A DNA stretch of 64,000 nt. Origin: Ruminococcus sp. UNK.MGS-30 (GTDB lineage: Bacteria > Bacillota > Clostridia > Oscillospirales > Ruminococcaceae). Under the pieces are notes generated by a model. That model was not told the origin of the DNA. It did not search any database and worked only from the letters and a program-made list of their open reading frames with translations. The DNA lies in the NCBI GenBank assembly GCA_000980705.1, contig LBCK01000003.1:124001-188000 (forward strand). Reading direction: 5' to 3'. Position numbers and translations under genes: made by a program. Every line of letters begins with the position of its first letter. The stretch's first letter is position 1. Of the stretch, positions 1 through 12,092 are shown piece by piece.

Positions 1-1135
1 CGCCTTCGAACGGCGCACGGAATCCCTCACTTCTGCCGCCGGCTGTGATACGGTGCAGAAACAGCGGTTCTTCCTTTGTGCCATACAGGAACAGATCCAG
101 CTGCTCTTTCGTCAGTTCTTTTACCGGAACATCCAGCGGAATATGATGTTTCTCTGAGATTGCCTGGTAGTACATCATTGCAATAGAGGAATCATCCAGG
201 CTGTTCCAACCGACTGCTTTGATTGCACCCTGGAGAATGCTAAGGTCACGATTCGGGACGACCAGTTTCGGGTCGATTTCCTGGAATACGCCGAGACCTG
301 TACAGTGCGGGCAGGCACCGAACGGATTATTGAACGAAAACATTCGGGGGGTCAGTTCCTCTACGGAAATACCGTGTTCCGGGCAGGCGTAGCTCTGGGA
401 GAAAAGCATCTCTTCCCCGCCGATGACATCCACAACCACCAGTCCCCCGGTCAGCCCCAGAACGGTTTCCAGGCTGTCTGTCAGTCTGGTGCGGATCGAA
501 GGCTTTACCACCAGGCGGTCTACGATGATCTCAATGGTATGCTTTTTGTTTTTGTCCAGTGTGATCTGCTCGGACAGATCGTATTGATTGCCGTCCACAC
601 GAACACGGACATAACCGGATTTTTTTGCGTTTTCCAGTGCTTTTAAGTGCTGTCCTTTTTTACCACGGACGATCGGTGCAAGCAGCTGAATGCGAGTTCC
701 CTCTTCCAGTGCCATAATGCGGTCAACAATTTCATCTACGGACTGTTGCTTGATCTCTCTGCCGCAGACAGGACAATGGGGTGTGCCGATTCTGGCATAG
801 AGCAAACGCAGATAGTCATAGATCTCTGTGACAGTTCCCACGGTGGAACGAGGGTTTTTGGATGTGGTTTTCTGGTCAATGGAAATCGCCGGGGACAAGC
901 CCTCAATGCTGTCCACGTCCGGTTTTTCCATCTGTCCCAGAAACTGACGTGCATAGGACGACAGGCTCTCCATATAGCGGCGCTGACCGTCTGCAAAGAT
1001 AGTGTCAAATGCCAGAGAAGATTTTCCGGAGCCGGAAAGCCCGGTCATAACGACCAGCTTATCTCGTGGAATATCCACATCAACATTATTTAGATTATTG
1101 GCTCTTGCGCCACGTACAATGATTTTATCCAGCAT
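1..1135 (-). CDS. uvrA: Excinuclease ABC subunit A, N-terminal part (cut by window edge)
   Basis: UvrA is the damage-sensing ABC ATPase of nucleotide excision repair; it loads UvrB onto lesions. Only the first 378 codons are here and the gene runs off the left edge. The start MLDKIIVRGARANN is typical of the family. Walker A GLSGSGKS sits at residues 32-39, followed by a Cys-pair zinc-binding segment (CPVCG, around residue 117) and a second one (CPHC, around residue 277). The ATG lies 3 bp after the uvrB stop, with a GGAGGA motif inside the end of uvrB, so the two are translationally close and surely co-transcribed. The identification is firm; the C-terminal half cannot be judged. Confidence 0.97.
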   Translation of the reverse strand, partial: MLDKIIVRGARANNLNNVDVDIPRDKLVVMTGLSGSGKSSLAFDTIFADGQRRYMESLSSYARQFLGQMEKPDVDSIEGLSPAISIDQKTTSKNPRSTVGTVTEIYDYLRLLYARIGTPHCPVCGREIKQQSVDEIVDRIMALEEGTRIQLLAPIVRGKKGQHLKALENAKKSGYVRVRVDGNQYDLSEQITLDKNKKHTIEIIVDRLVVKPSIRTRLTDSLETVLGLTGGLVVVDVIGGEEMLFSQSYACPEHGISVEELTPRMFSFNNPFGACPHCTGLGVFQEIDPKLVVPNRDLSILQGAIKAVGWNSLDDSSIAMMYYQAISEKHHIPLDVPVKELTKEQLDLFLYGTKEEPLFLHRITAGGRSEGFRAPFEG

Positions 1136-1138
1136 GGA

Positions 1139-3103
1139 TTATTTTTCCTCCTCCAGTTCTTTGATCTTGTCACGCAGGTATGCAGCGTGTTCGAATTCCA
1201 GCAGCTTTGCAGCCTCTTTCATTTGTGCGGTCAGCTGTTCAATAAGCGCACGCTTTTCCTTGCCACGCAGTTTTTTGCCGGATGTTTTCTTTTCCACTTC
1301 TGCCTTGGAAGTGATTTCGATGACATCCCGCACATCCTTCTGAATGGTTTTCGGGATAATACCGTGTTCCTGGTTATATGCCATCTGCTTGGCACGGCGA
1401 CGCTCTGTTTCTGTGATGGCACGCTCCATGGAACCTGTCACTTCATCTGCGTACATGATGACCTGTCCGTTTGCATTCCGGGCTGCACGGCCGATGGTCT
1501 GGATCATAGAGGTTTCACTGCGCAGGAACCCTTCTTTGTCTGCGTCCAGAATTGCCACCAGAGAAACTTCCGGAATGTCCAGTCCTTCACGCAGCAGGTT
1601 AATGCCTACCAGTACATCAAACTCGCCCAGGCGAAGATCCCGGATGATCTCCATACGTTCTACCGTATCAATATCATGGTGCAGATAGCGGACACGGACG
1701 CCCATGCGTTCCAGATAGGCGGTCAGATCTTCCGCCATTTTCTTTGTCAGTGTGGTGACGAGAACACGTTCGTTTTTTTCTGCACGGATGTTGATTTCTG
1801 AGAAAAGATCTTCGATCTGACCGTCCACCGGACGCACTGTAATCAGAGGATCCAGCAGCCCCGTCGGACGAATCACCTGCTCTACCGTTTGTACAGAGTG
1901 TTCTTTCTCAAACGGTCCTGGTGTAGCACTGACGTAGATTGCCTGGTTTACATGACTGTAAAACTCTTCGAAGTTCAGCGGCCGGTTGTCGAATGCGCTG
2001 GGCAGCCGGAATCCGTAGTCCACCAGGGTCTGTTTTCTGGCACGGTCTCCGGCATACATGGCACGTACTTGCGGCAGTGTGACATGGCTTTCATCGACGA
2101 TCAAGAGAAAGTCTTCCGGGAAGTGATCCAGCAGAGTGTACGGCACACTCCCCGGCGGTCTGCCGGCGAGAATACGGGAATAGTTCTCAATGCCGCTGCA
2201 AAAGCCGATCTCTTCCAGCATCTCCATGTCGTACTGTGTCCGCTGCTGAATACGCTGTGCCTCAATCAGCTTGTGATGATCGGTGAACCATGCCACTCGT
2301 TCCAACATCTCCCGGCGAATCTCCGTGACGGCTTTTGTAACTTTTTCGCTGCCTACCACATAGTGAGATGCCGGCAAAATCGCCGCATACTGCATGATGG
2401 CAGTAACTTCACCGGAGACGACATTGATCTCACAAATGCGGTCGATTTCATCTCCGAAATATTCTATACGGATTGCCTTATCTGTGGAGGATGCCGGAAA
2501 GATCTCCACCACATCGCCACGCACCCGAAACTTATTTCGGACAAAGTTGATGTCGTTTCTCTCATACTGAATCGCTACCAGTTCGTCGATTAGCTGATCT
2601 CTGGGCTTTTCCATGCCGGGACGGATGGAGACCATCATAGAGCGGTACTCTTCCGGGCTGCCCAGAGAGTAGATACAGGAAACGCTTGCCACAATGATAA
2701 CATCTTTTCGCTCTGCCAGCGCTGCTGTTGCGCTGTGACGCATTTTGTCGATTTCATCGTTAATGGATGAGTCTTTTTCAATGTAGCTGTCTGTGCTGGG
2801 AATATACGCCTCCGGCTGATAATAGTCGTAATATGAGACGAAATACTCGACAGCGTTGTTCGGGAAGAATTCCCGAAACTCCGAACAGAGCTGTGCTGCC
2901 AGTATCTTGTTATGTGCCAGCACCAGAGTAGGCTTGTTCACCTGTGCAATGACATTGGCAACGGTGTATGTTTTTCCGGAACCGGTAACGCCCAAAAGCG
3001 TCTGTTCGTGATCGCCGTCTTTTATCCCCTGCACTAGTTTTGCAATTGCCTCCGGCTGGTCGCCGGTTGGTTCGAACGGTGCGTGCAGTTCAAAATGATC
3101 CAT
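1139..3103 (-). CDS. uvrB: Excinuclease ABC subunit B
   Basis: UvrB is the helicase-like damage-verification subunit of nucleotide excision repair; it receives DNA from UvrA and recruits UvrC. At 654 residues it has the normal family length. Visible motifs are Walker A GVTGSGKT (38-45), the beta-hairpin region with [12 protein letters not shown] (about 92-103), DESH of the Walker B/motif II region near residue 337, helicase motifs around QTIGRAARN, and a C-terminal UVR-type coiled segment for UvrC binding. An AAGGAGG motif precedes the ATG and overlaps the stop codon of the upstream radC-like gene, so translation of the two may be coupled. It is the middle gene of radC-uvrB-uvrA. Confidence 0.98.
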   Translation of the reverse strand: MDHFELHAPFEPTGDQPEAIAKLVQGIKDGDHEQTLLGVTGSGKTYTVANVIAQVNKPTLVLAHNKILAAQLCSEFREFFPNNAVEYFVSYYDYYQPEAYIPSTDSYIEKDSSINDEIDKMRHSATAALAERKDVIIVASVSCIYSLGSPEEYRSMMVSIRPGMEKPRDQLIDELVAIQYERNDINFVRNKFRVRGDVVEIFPASSTDKAIRIEYFGDEIDRICEINVVSGEVTAIMQYAAILPASHYVVGSEKVTKAVTEIRREMLERVAWFTDHHKLIEAQRIQQRTQYDMEMLEEIGFCSGIENYSRILAGRPPGSVPYTLLDHFPEDFLLIVDESHVTLPQVRAMYAGDRARKQTLVDYGFRLPSAFDNRPLNFEEFYSHVNQAIYVSATPGPFEKEHSVQTVEQVIRPTGLLDPLITVRPVDGQIEDLFSEINIRAEKNERVLVTTLTKKMAEDLTAYLERMGVRVRYLHHDIDTVERMEIIRDLRLGEFDVLVGINLLREGLDIPEVSLVAILDADKEGFLRSETSMIQTIGRAARNANGQVIMYADEVTGSMERAITETERRRAKQMAYNQEHGIIPKTIQKDVRDVIEITSKAEVEKKTSGKKLRGKEKRALIEQLTAQMKEAAKLLEFEHAAYLRDKIKELEEEK

Positions 3104-3114
3104 GGAATCCCTCC

Positions 3115-3885
3115 TTATATTTCACTCCACCCCATGACCTGCCGCATGGAGATGGTTTCGCCAGATTTTCCCAGCACGATGTGATCCAACAGCTGGATCT
3201 GCATACTGTCCAGCACACGCCGCAGCTGCTGGGTGGCGAACAGGTCCGCATCGGAAAAGCAGGCTTTTCCCTGGGGATGATTGTGCGCCAGAACAATACG
3301 GCTGCAGCGCATCCGGATAGCGCATTCCACAATGCGGTGGGTGTCCAGTATGGTACTCTGCGCTGTCCCGGCAGAGATCGTTTCACAGTGGAGCAGGTGC
3401 AAATGCGCATCCAGACAGAGCAAAAGTGCTTTTTCTTCCACTGCATCGGACAGCTTTGCCGCTATGTAGGCGCTCAGCTTTTCTGTGGTGTTCAGTGCAG
3501 CGTGTTCCCGGAGCTTATCCAGCTGGTACTGCTGAAAAAGTTCGGGCAGCAGTTTCAGAAACACCGCTGCATTTTCGCTGATTCCCTTGACGTGTTTCAA
3601 ATCCTGGATGTCTGCGTCCAGCACACCGGACAGGGAGTGGAATGTGTCTATCAGATCGTGAGCGATCGGATTGGTGTCTACTCTCGGCAGAGCGTAGAAC
3701 AGCAGCAGTTCCAGTATTTCATGCGGCTGAAAGCCTTCCAGTCCGCTCTTCTGGAATCGAGTACGCATTCTCTCCCGATGACCGTAGTGTTTATGCTTTG
3801 GCTTTGGAACAGCGGACAGTTCTGAAGTACTCTGCTTGTCCGCAGCTGCATTCGGGTGATGCTGTCCCTTTTTTGACTGTTCCAT
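3115..3885 (-). CDS. radC: RadC family JAB-domain protein
   Basis: This 256-residue protein belongs to the RadC/UPF0758 family: helix-hairpin-helix-like N-terminal half, then a JAB/MPN metalloprotease-like domain. The metal motif is HNHPQG at 201-206 followed by D212/D214. The usual form is HxHPSG, so Ser is replaced by Gln here. The N-terminal 40 residues are Lys/His/Ser-rich and probably disordered. The biological role of the family is unsettled; the old name 'DNA repair protein' rests on weak evidence, although its position directly before uvrB-uvrA is suggestive. GGAGGT lies at 3892-3897 before the ATG. The gene is divergent from the pseudouridine synthase at 4010 and shares its 124-bp intergenic region. 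Confidence 0.9.
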   Translation of the reverse strand: MEQSKKGQHHPNAAADKQSTSELSAVPKPKHKHYGHRERMRTRFQKSGLEGFQPHEILELLLFYALPRVDTNPIAHDLIDTFHSLSGVLDADIQDLKHVKGISENAAVFLKLLPELFQQYQLDKLREHAALNTTEKLSAYIAAKLSDAVEEKALLLCLDAHLHLLHCETISAGTAQSTILDTHRIVECAIRMRCSRIVLAHNHPQGKACFSDADLFATQQLRRVLDSMQIQLLDHIVLGKSGETISMRQVMGWSEI

Positions 3886-3936
3886 GAGATGACCTCCGAT
3901 CTGCCGAAAGAAAAGCTTTTCTTTTCGATGAAAATA

Positions 3937-3945
3937 TGATATAAT
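3937..3945 (+). promoter_or_regulatory. Extended -10 promoter for the RluA-type gene
   Basis: A perfect extended -10 (TGATATAAT) lies about 65 bp before the GTG start at 4010 in the region between divergent genes. No good -35 is seen 17 bp upstream (TTTTCT only), which is common for extended -10 promoters. I could not identify an equally clear promoter for the opposite radC-uvrB-uvrA unit. Confidence 0.6.
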
Positions 3946-4009
3946 AGCAATATCAGTGTTAGTCTGATTTTCGGCTGCACGTTATAATTTACGAAAGGAA
4001 TGCTGCACG

Positions 4010-5008
4010 GTGCAGCAAATTGAAAATATGAAAGAATTTTGCATTCAGGAAAATGACAGCGACCAGCGGCTGGATCGCTTTTTGCAGAAAACCCTGCCGG
4101 AATTGCCGAAGAGTCTCTGCTACAAGTGGATTCGCACAAAGCATATCAAGGTGAACCGGAAACGCTGTACACCGGATCAGCGTCTGGTGACTGGTGATGT
4201 AGTGACGCTGTTTGTCAGCGACTCATACTTTACAATCAAGACAGAGGAAGAACGCAGCGGCATACCGGAATTTATGCAGGCACCGGATCAGCTGGACATT
4301 CTTTATGAGGATGCGCAGATCTTGGTGGTAAACAAGCCGGTCGGGCTTGTGGTACACTGTGACAGCCGCCAGATCCCGGATACGCTGGTCAACCGTGTTC
4401 TCCATTATCTTTACCGAACCGGAGCCTATCATCCGGAGCAGGAACAAAGTTTTACGCCTGCGCTCTGTAACCGTCTGGATCGAAACACCGGTGGTATTGT
4501 CATTGCCGCCAAAACAGCTGCGGCGCTCCGGGAAGTGAACCGGTTGATTCGGGAAAACAAGGTACATAAAAAGTACCTGTGTATTACAGTTGGCGTTCCC
4601 AAAGAACGAAAGGCTACGCTTTATGGGTGGCACAAGAAATCCGCCAGTCACAATACGGTCACTGTTCGTGACACGCCGGAAGAAGGATTTCAAGAGATCA
4701 TCACCGCATATGAAGTACTGGCATTCAATGAGCGCCATGCGCTGCTGTCGGTGGATCTGATTACAGGCAGAACGCACCAGATTCGTGCGCACCTTGCTCA
4801 CATTCATGCGCCGATTCTGGGCGACACCAAATACGGAAATATGCGGGAAAACCGTGCGCTGCACTGCAAGCACCAGCTGTTGTGGGCGTATCAGCTGCAA
4901 TTAGAAACCGACAGCGATTCCTGTCTCGCAAACCTAAACGGCTTGACGGTCCAGACACCGCTGCCGGCATTCGTCACAAAAGAGTTTCCGCAGGTAAAAC
5001 TGCACTGA
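4010..5008 (+). CDS. RluA family pseudouridine synthase
   Basis: This enzyme converts uridine to pseudouridine in rRNA or tRNA. The order is an N-terminal S4 RNA-binding domain (QRLDRFLQKTLPELPKS onward) and a RluA catalytic domain with NRLDRNTGG, in which the Asp is the catalytic residue; most relatives have HRLD. LITGRTHQIRAHL is the second family signature. The length of 332 residues is usual for the RluC/RluD group. The chosen start is GTG with AAAGGA at 3994-3999; an in-frame ATG at 4028 is possible. The GTG sits inside a perfect inverted repeat (4001-4017), which may limit initiation. Substrate uridines cannot be told from sequence. A second paralogue is at 35342-36256. Confidence 0.93.
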   Translation: MQQIENMKEFCIQENDSDQRLDRFLQKTLPELPKSLCYKWIRTKHIKVNRKRCTPDQRLVTGDVVTLFVSDSYFTIKTEEERSGIPEFMQAPDQLDILYEDAQILVVNKPVGLVVHCDSRQIPDTLVNRVLHYLYRTGAYHPEQEQSFTPALCNRLDRNTGGIVIAAKTAAALREVNRLIRENKVHKKYLCITVGVPKERKATLYGWHKKSASHNTVTVRDTPEEGFQEIITAYEVLAFNERHALLSVDLITGRTHQIRAHLAHIHAPILGDTKYGNMRENRALHCKHQLLWAYQLQLETDSDSCLANLNGLTVQTPLPAFVTKEFPQVKLH

Positions 5009-5025
5009 AACGTCATTCGATTTTG

Positions 5026-5067
5026 AAATCAAGGCAGCTGCAGGTGATGCAGTTGCCTTGATTTTTT
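5026..5067. terminator. Bidirectional intrinsic terminator between convergent genes
   Basis: AAATCAAGGCA (5026-5036) pairs with TGCCTTGATTT (5054-5064) as an 11-bp stem, with T-runs on one side for each strand. It lies between the convergent pseudouridine synthase and gatB and can serve both. Confidence 0.85.
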
Positions 5068-5086
5068 AGCAGTTGCTTTTGAAAAT

Positions 5087-6523
5087 TTATGCGTTCAGCA
5101 TCTTGGTTACGATTTCCTTAACAATGCCCGGGTTTGCCTTGCCCTTGGATGCTTTCATGCACTGACCAACCAGATAGCCCAGCGCATTGGTCTTACCGTT
5201 TTTATAGTCGGTAACCGACTTTTCGTTCTGCGCCAGAACATCCTTTGCCAGCTGTTCCAGGAAACCGGTATCGGAATTCTGTTTCATGCCCTTTTCTTCG
5301 ATGATCGCAATGGGATCCTTGTCCTCTTCTACAATTACAGCAAAGACCTTCTTTGCAGATGCGTTGGAGATGACGCCCTTTTCCACCTGTTCGATCAGAG
5401 CGGTCAGATGTTCCGGTGTCAGAGCAGTTTCTTCAATGGTCTTTCCGGTTTCGTTGGTGTATTTCGCAATGTCTGCCAGAATCCAGTTGCTGATGCTCTT
5501 CGGCTTGCAGTTGCCCAGTGCAACGCACGCATCAAACAGCTTGGAACGGGAGATGTCTTCTGCAATCAGAGAGGCATCTGTCTGAGACAGTCCGAAGTCA
5601 AAGACATAACGCTGCAGCTTGACATTCGGCAGTTCCGGAATGCTGTCTTTCAGCGCCTGGATCTTTTCTTCCGGCACAACGATCGTCAGAAGATCCGGTT
5701 CCGGGAAATAGCGGTAGTCCTGTGCATCTTCCTTGGTACGCATCAGAATGCTCATACCCTTGGCATCGTCCCAGCGGCGGGTTTCCTGTGCAATGGTGCC
5801 GCCTGCCTCCAGAATTTCGATCTGGCGCTTTGCCTCATATTCAATGCCACGAACGGCTGCGCTAAAGCTGTTGACGTTCTTCATTTCGCAGCGAGTGCCG
5901 AACTCGGTTGCACCCTTTTCACGAACGGAAACGTTAACGTCGCAGCGGATAGAACCTTCCTGCATTTTACAGTCAGAGATGTTCAGATACTGGAGAATGG
6001 ATTTGATGGTCTCCAGGTATGCCTTTGCCTCGGCGCTGCTGCGGATATCCGGCTCAGAGACAATTTCGATCAGCGGAACGCCGCAGCGGTTCAGATCGAC
6101 CAGGGAGCCGGAGAACGACTCGTCGTGCAGCAGTTTGCCTGCGTCCTCTTCGATATGGATACGGGTCACGCCGATGCGTTTCATTTTGCCGTCAACCATG
6201 ACATCCAGATAGCCTTTGCCGCAAAGCGGTACTTCTGCCTGAGAGATCTGGTATGCCTTCGGCAGGTCCGGATAGAAGTAGTTTTTTCGGTCCTGTTTGC
6301 ACACGCCGTTGATCTGGCAGTGCATTGCGTGTCCCATCTTGATCGCATACTCCACAACCTTTTCATTCAGGGTCGGAAGTGTTCCCGGCATACCCATGCA
6401 GACCGGGCAGACCTGGCTGTTGACTTCCAGACCGAACGCATTGCGGCAGTTACAGTAAATTTTGGATTTTGTATTCAATTCAGCGTGGACTTCCAGTCCA
6501 ACGACCATTTCATAATCTTTCAT
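5087..6523 (-). CDS. gatB: Asp/Glu-tRNA amidotransferase subunit B
   Basis: GatB is the kinase/tRNA-binding subunit of GatCAB, which turns Glu-tRNA(Gln) and Asp-tRNA(Asn) into the amidated forms in bacteria that lack the direct synthetases. The protein begins with YEMVVGLEVHAELNTKSKI, the conserved GatB opening, and has a Cys-containing zinc segment (CNCRNAFG / CPVCMGMPG) in the first 45 residues. The C-terminal YqeY-like tail domain ends in VKEIVTKMLNA. The length of 478 residues is normal. AGGAGG lies 9 bp before the ATG. It is the last gene of ligA-gatC-gatA-gatB and stops at the bidirectional terminator. Confidence 0.98.
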   Translation of the reverse strand: MKDYEMVVGLEVHAELNTKSKIYCNCRNAFGLEVNSQVCPVCMGMPGTLPTLNEKVVEYAIKMGHAMHCQINGVCKQDRKNYFYPDLPKAYQISQAEVPLCGKGYLDVMVDGKMKRIGVTRIHIEEDAGKLLHDESFSGSLVDLNRCGVPLIEIVSEPDIRSSAEAKAYLETIKSILQYLNISDCKMQEGSIRCDVNVSVREKGATEFGTRCEMKNVNSFSAAVRGIEYEAKRQIEILEAGGTIAQETRRWDDAKGMSILMRTKEDAQDYRYFPEPDLLTIVVPEEKIQALKDSIPELPNVKLQRYVFDFGLSQTDASLIAEDISRSKLFDACVALGNCKPKSISNWILADIAKYTNETGKTIEETALTPEHLTALIEQVEKGVISNASAKKVFAVIVEEDKDPIAIIEEKGMKQNSDTGFLEQLAKDVLAQNEKSVTDYKNGKTNALGYLVGQCMKASKGKANPGIVKEIVTKMLNA

Positions 6524-6540
6524 CTGTTTCGTCCTCCTGC

Positions 6541-8001
6541 TTAAAGGGTTTCTGCAATGGCGTGAAAACCGCCGACCAGCTGTTCATAACCATATGCGGC
6601 GTTCAGAATTGTCTGTTCTGCAAACTTGTTGCCGATCAGCTGCATACCTAGCGGCAGACCGGACGCAGACTTTCCGCATGGAACGCTGACAGCCGGCAGA
6701 CCGGCAATGTTTACGGTAACGGTGCAGACATCGCTGTAGTACATTTTCAGCGGATCGCCAATATTTTCGCCGATCTTAAATGCAGCAGACGGTGCGGTCG
6801 GGGTCAGAATCACATCGCAGTCCTGGAATGCGGCAGCGAATTCCTGTCCGATGCGGCGCTGTACCAGCTTTGCCTTTTTATAATAAGCATCATAGAAACC
6901 GGAACTCAGCACAAATGTACCCAGCATGATGCGGCGCTTGACCTCATCGCCGAAACCTTCACTTCTGGTTTTCTCGTACATATCGGTCAGACCATCGTAA
7001 TTTTTAGCACGGAAACCGTACTTCACGCCGTCGAAACGAGCCAGGTTGGAGGATGCCTCAGCAGATGCGATGATGTAGTAGGTGTTGATCGCATATTCTG
7101 TGCTGGGCAGTGAGATATTCTTGATGACTGCGCCGTTCTGTTCCAGCAGCTTGATGGCAGCAAATACCGCATCCTTGACTTCTGCGTCAATGCCCTCGCC
7201 GAAGTATTCCTTCGGGACACCGATGCGCAGACCCTGGACACTGCCGTTCAGATTCTCATACAGGTTGGCATAATTCCGGTAAGCGGAAGTGGCATCCATG
7301 TTGTCGTGTCCCTGGATCAGGCTCTGGAGCAGTGCCACATCCTTGACAGACTTACCGAACGGACCGATTTGATCCAGAGAGGATGCAAATGCGACCAGAC
7401 CGTAACGGGATACGCTGCCGTATGTGGGTTTCAGACCAACTACGCCGCACAGAGATGCCGGCTGACGGATAGATCCGCCGGTATCGGAACCCAGGGTGAG
7501 AATCGCCTCACCTGCTGCAACAGCTGCTGCGCTGCCGCCGGAAGAACCGCCGGGAACACAGTCCAGGTTATGCGGATTGTGCGTAGTGTGGAAATAAGAA
7601 GTCTCGGTAGAAGAACCCATGGCGAACTCGTCCATGTTCATTTTACCGGTGATAACCATGCCAGCTTTGCGAACCGGCTGCATAACCGTTGCATCAAAGG
7701 GAGGAACATAGTTTTCCAGCATTTTGGAGGAACAGGTCGTGCGGATGCCCTTTGTGGAAATGTTGTCCTTGATGCCGATGGGGATGCCTGCCAGCGGATG
7801 CAGTTCCTCGCCGGCTGCACGGGCATTGTCCACAGCCTCTGCCTGTTCCAGGCAATCCTCGCAGCGTGTCACATAAGCGCCTACCGCAGATTCCTTGGCG
7901 TCGATTCTGTCCAGGACATCCTTTGTCAGTTCAACCGCACTGCACTCTTTGTTTTGTAGCATTGCAGACAGTTCTGCCGCATTTTTTTCAAACAGCTTCA
8001 T
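6541..8001 (-). CDS. gatA: Asp/Glu-tRNA amidotransferase subunit A
   Basis: GatA is the glutaminase (amidase-signature) subunit that releases ammonia for GatB. The Ser-cisSer-Lys triad region is visible: the Lys in [10 protein letters not shown] near residue 80, and the Gly/Ser-rich amidase signature [14 protein letters not shown] followed by [14 protein letters not shown] around residues 150-185. At 486 residues it is the usual length. AGGAGG precedes the ATG, and gatC ends 15 bp upstream. The order gatC-gatA-gatB is the standard one in Firmicutes. Confidence 0.98.
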   Translation of the reverse strand: MKLFEKNAAELSAMLQNKECSAVELTKDVLDRIDAKESAVGAYVTRCEDCLEQAEAVDNARAAGEELHPLAGIPIGIKDNISTKGIRTTCSSKMLENYVPPFDATVMQPVRKAGMVITGKMNMDEFAMGSSTETSYFHTTHNPHNLDCVPGGSSGGSAAAVAAGEAILTLGSDTGGSIRQPASLCGVVGLKPTYGSVSRYGLVAFASSLDQIGPFGKSVKDVALLQSLIQGHDNMDATSAYRNYANLYENLNGSVQGLRIGVPKEYFGEGIDAEVKDAVFAAIKLLEQNGAVIKNISLPSTEYAINTYYIIASAEASSNLARFDGVKYGFRAKNYDGLTDMYEKTRSEGFGDEVKRRIMLGTFVLSSGFYDAYYKKAKLVQRRIGQEFAAAFQDCDVILTPTAPSAAFKIGENIGDPLKMYYSDVCTVTVNIAGLPAVSVPCGKSASGLPLGMQLIGNKFAEQTILNAAYGYEQLVGGFHAIAETL

Positions 8002-8016
8002 TTGTGTATTTCCTCC

Positions 8017-8286
8017 TTATTCTACCGTTTTCGGAACGACAAGACAGCCGGACTGTACTTCCGGTGCGTTTGCCAGCATCTCTTCCCGGCGGAACTTGTG
8101 TTCCACAGCCACGTCCTCACGCAGTTTCATGGGATGCGCTGCGTCCAGCGTCAGTTCATCTTCCACGTCCGGCAGACGGTCTACCATGTCGACGATGGCA
8201 GCCATATCTTTTTCGAACTTGTCCATTTTCTCCGGCTCGATATGAAGTCGGGAAAGTTTTGCAATGTGTGCAATATCAATTTTCAT
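8017..8286 (-). CDS. gatC: Asp/Glu-tRNA amidotransferase subunit C
   Basis: GatC is the small subunit that wraps around GatA and GatB and stabilises the complex. It is 89 residues, starting MKIDIAHIAKLSRLHIEPEK, the conserved opening of the family; it ends with a typical GatC tail. I prefer the ATG at 8286, which has AAAGGA just upstream. A longer in-frame reading to 8349 would run into ligA and has no support. The gap to the ligA stop is 59 bp with no terminator, so it should be co-transcribed with ligA. Confidence 0.95.
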   Translation of the reverse strand: MKIDIAHIAKLSRLHIEPEKMDKFEKDMAAIVDMVDRLPDVEDELTLDAAHPMKLREDVAVEHKFRREEMLANAPEVQSGCLVVPKTVE

Positions 8287-8345
8287 ATATAAAAATCCTT
8301 TCCTTGAGAATTGCGGCGGCACAGCGTCAAAGCCATGCTGTCGGA

Positions 8346-10396
<2,051 letters not shown>

Positions 10397-10443
10397 CCAC
10401 AAAAACAGGGCATATGCTAGACCTTTTACAAATATTTCATGTT

Positions 10444-11124
10444 TTATTCTCTAAAATCCTGGTTTTGTGGAACTGTGTCGCTGCTGCCGAATTCCAGATA
10501 GGATTCCGGCACATTTCCCACAATGACGGTTTCGGAAAGCAGGCAGTCATATGTGGCAACAGCGGTTACCTCTGAAAATGGGATGGCTGCCCGTATCTCG
10601 GCAGTGATCTCTGCCCGGATCGTGTGGCAGGTCTGGTTGACACCTGCGGATTCCAGAGCGCTGATTAGTTTTACCGAGGCGTGACCAACAGGCAAAAGGC
10701 GAACTGAAACCTGCGGTCCGTGACCGGCAAAAAGCCACACGCCGGATGCAGTTCCGAGAGAAACGGTGAGTGACGCATCCCGGCATTGCTCCAGGTTGTG
10801 CTGCACGCTCTGATAGATCGCAGTCTGCAAATGGTTGATCTGGTTTGTTTTGGTTTCCACGGCAGTTACATTTCCGGAGTTGTCATAGGTCAGCGCCGCA
10901 AAGTCGCTGTACTGAAACTGTTCCTGCTGCAGAACCTCGGAAACGCTGTCTGCCATTAAGCCGGCGGCGAATTGTTTGGTCTCGCTTTCGCAGACTGCGC
11001 AGAGTTCCGGACGGATCAGGCGGTCTGTCCGCAGCAGCAGTGCAAGCAGGATCGCCGCAGCAGTACAAAAGATCAGCAGCGAACGCAGCCTGGCGCGCCT
11101 TTTTTGGTATACTTGTTTTCGCAT
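10444..11124 (-). CDS. yunB: Sporulation protein YunB-like
   Basis: This 226-residue protein matches YunB, a membrane-anchored sporulation protein of Bacilli and Clostridia that in B. subtilis is made in the mother cell and is needed for normal spore formation. It has one N-terminal membrane segment (LLIFCTAAAILLALLL, about 15-30), then an extracytoplasmic domain with family features such as VSVRLLPVGHASVKLISALE and a final ...ESYLEFGSS. The gene stands alone between ligA and a Cys-rich unknown. I see no clear sporulation sigma-factor promoter. Family membership is fairly sure; function here is inferred. Confidence 0.85.
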   Translation of the reverse strand: MRKQVYQKRRARLRSLLIFCTAAAILLALLLRTDRLIRPELCAVCESETKQFAAGLMADSVSEVLQQEQFQYSDFAALTYDNSGNVTAVETKTNQINHLQTAIYQSVQHNLEQCRDASLTVSLGTASGVWLFAGHGPQVSVRLLPVGHASVKLISALESAGVNQTCHTIRAEITAEIRAAIPFSEVTAVATYDCLLSETVIVGNVPESYLEFGSSDTVPQNQDFRE

Positions 11125-11180
11125 TTTCCACCCTCAATGAAACAAGAAACGGACGACAATCAGCCGCCCGTTGTTACACT

Positions 11181-11948
11181 TTATTCCGATGTAGGCGTAT
11201 CGCCGCATTCTGTGGGTTCTCCGCAGCCGCAGGTCTTTTCCTTCGGGATAGCATCCAGCGTTCCCGGTGAGAATTCTTCCGCCGGAAAACGGATCTTGTC
11301 AAAGACAGCGCAGGGTGATTCCGTATCGGTATGGCATTCCTTGGTGGGAATGGTGTATTCGTAAGTGGGAACCAGGATGGTCACCGGACGGAATATTTCT
11401 ACCACAGAGAAAAGCCCCAGCGTCATAATAACAGTACGAACCGGCGTTGTGCCGTCTGCGGCACAAACAGAACCGATGCGTGCCTCCAGTGCAATGGGTG
11501 CAACCACCTGTACTGCTGCGGTAGGAAGATTGATGGTTTCACAGCAGGCGTTGGTGTCGCCCAGCTGTTCACCGCTGCTGAAGAATGTCTGCGTGTTGCT
11601 TTCGCCGCCGTACAGGATCACGTTCTTGCTGGCGTAGGCAGTGCCGGTCAGCAGCACCGGACTGCTGCAGGCACGTTCATACGCCATAAGTTCTACCCGG
11701 AATGTGTAGGTTAAGTCGATCGAGTAGAAACCCCGGTTAAACGGAACTGGTTCGATGTTCATGCAGATGTCGGAAACACGGACACAGCGGCTTTTCACCA
11801 TAGTGACATTTGCCGGCAGTTCTCCCCCGTCCATGAGGATCTGAATGTTGGAGAAACAGTCCCGGTCACTGCAGCTGTCAAATACACGGTTGACCTTGAT
11901 CGGTACCGTATCTGCACAGTGTTCCGGCAGAGGGTGATATTGGCTCAT
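11181..11948 (-). CDS. Conserved Cys-rich protein of unknown function
   Basis: I do not recognise a named family. The 255-residue protein has no signal peptide or membrane segment and carries about 14 Cys, several in pairs or clusters (DSCSDRDC, NACCE, KTCGCGEPTEC). The opening KVNRVFDSCSDRDC resembles Clostridia proteins seen in spore-former genomes. The middle (YSIDLTYTFRVELMAYERAC) looks like a beta-rich domain, and the last 40 residues are Pro/Cys/Thr-rich. The start at 11948 has a strong AAAGGAGG. A spore-coat or spore-crust role would suit the Cys content and the yunB neighbour, but that is a guess. Confidence 0.75.
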   Translation of the reverse strand: MSQYHPLPEHCADTVPIKVNRVFDSCSDRDCFSNIQILMDGGELPANVTMVKSRCVRVSDICMNIEPVPFNRGFYSIDLTYTFRVELMAYERACSSPVLLTGTAYASKNVILYGGESNTQTFFSSGEQLGDTNACCETINLPTAAVQVVAPIALEARIGSVCAADGTTPVRTVIMTLGLFSVVEIFRPVTILVPTYEYTIPTKECHTDTESPCAVFDKIRFPAEEFSPGTLDAIPKEKTCGCGEPTECGDTPTSE

Positions 11949-11982
11949 AGAAAAAACCTCCTTTAACACGTTAAGGCAACGC

Positions 11983-12036
11983 TGCACAAAACTGTGCATA
12001 AGATGCGCTGCTTTAAGCCTATCAGCTTTCTGATAG
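11983..12036 (-). other. Two small hairpins upstream of the Cys-rich gene
   Basis: GCACA/TGTGC around a 4-nt loop (11983-11996) and CTATCAG/CTGATAG around a 4-nt loop (12019-12036) lie in the 144-bp gap between hisI and the Cys-rich gene. Neither is followed by a T-run, so they are not clear terminators. They may be a leader structure or an imperfect end of the his transcript. Confidence 0.4.
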
Positions 12037-12092
12037 ATGCTTCTCTACAGTGTATTCGGAGGTTTTGAAAAATGTGACTGCTTTTCTAAATT

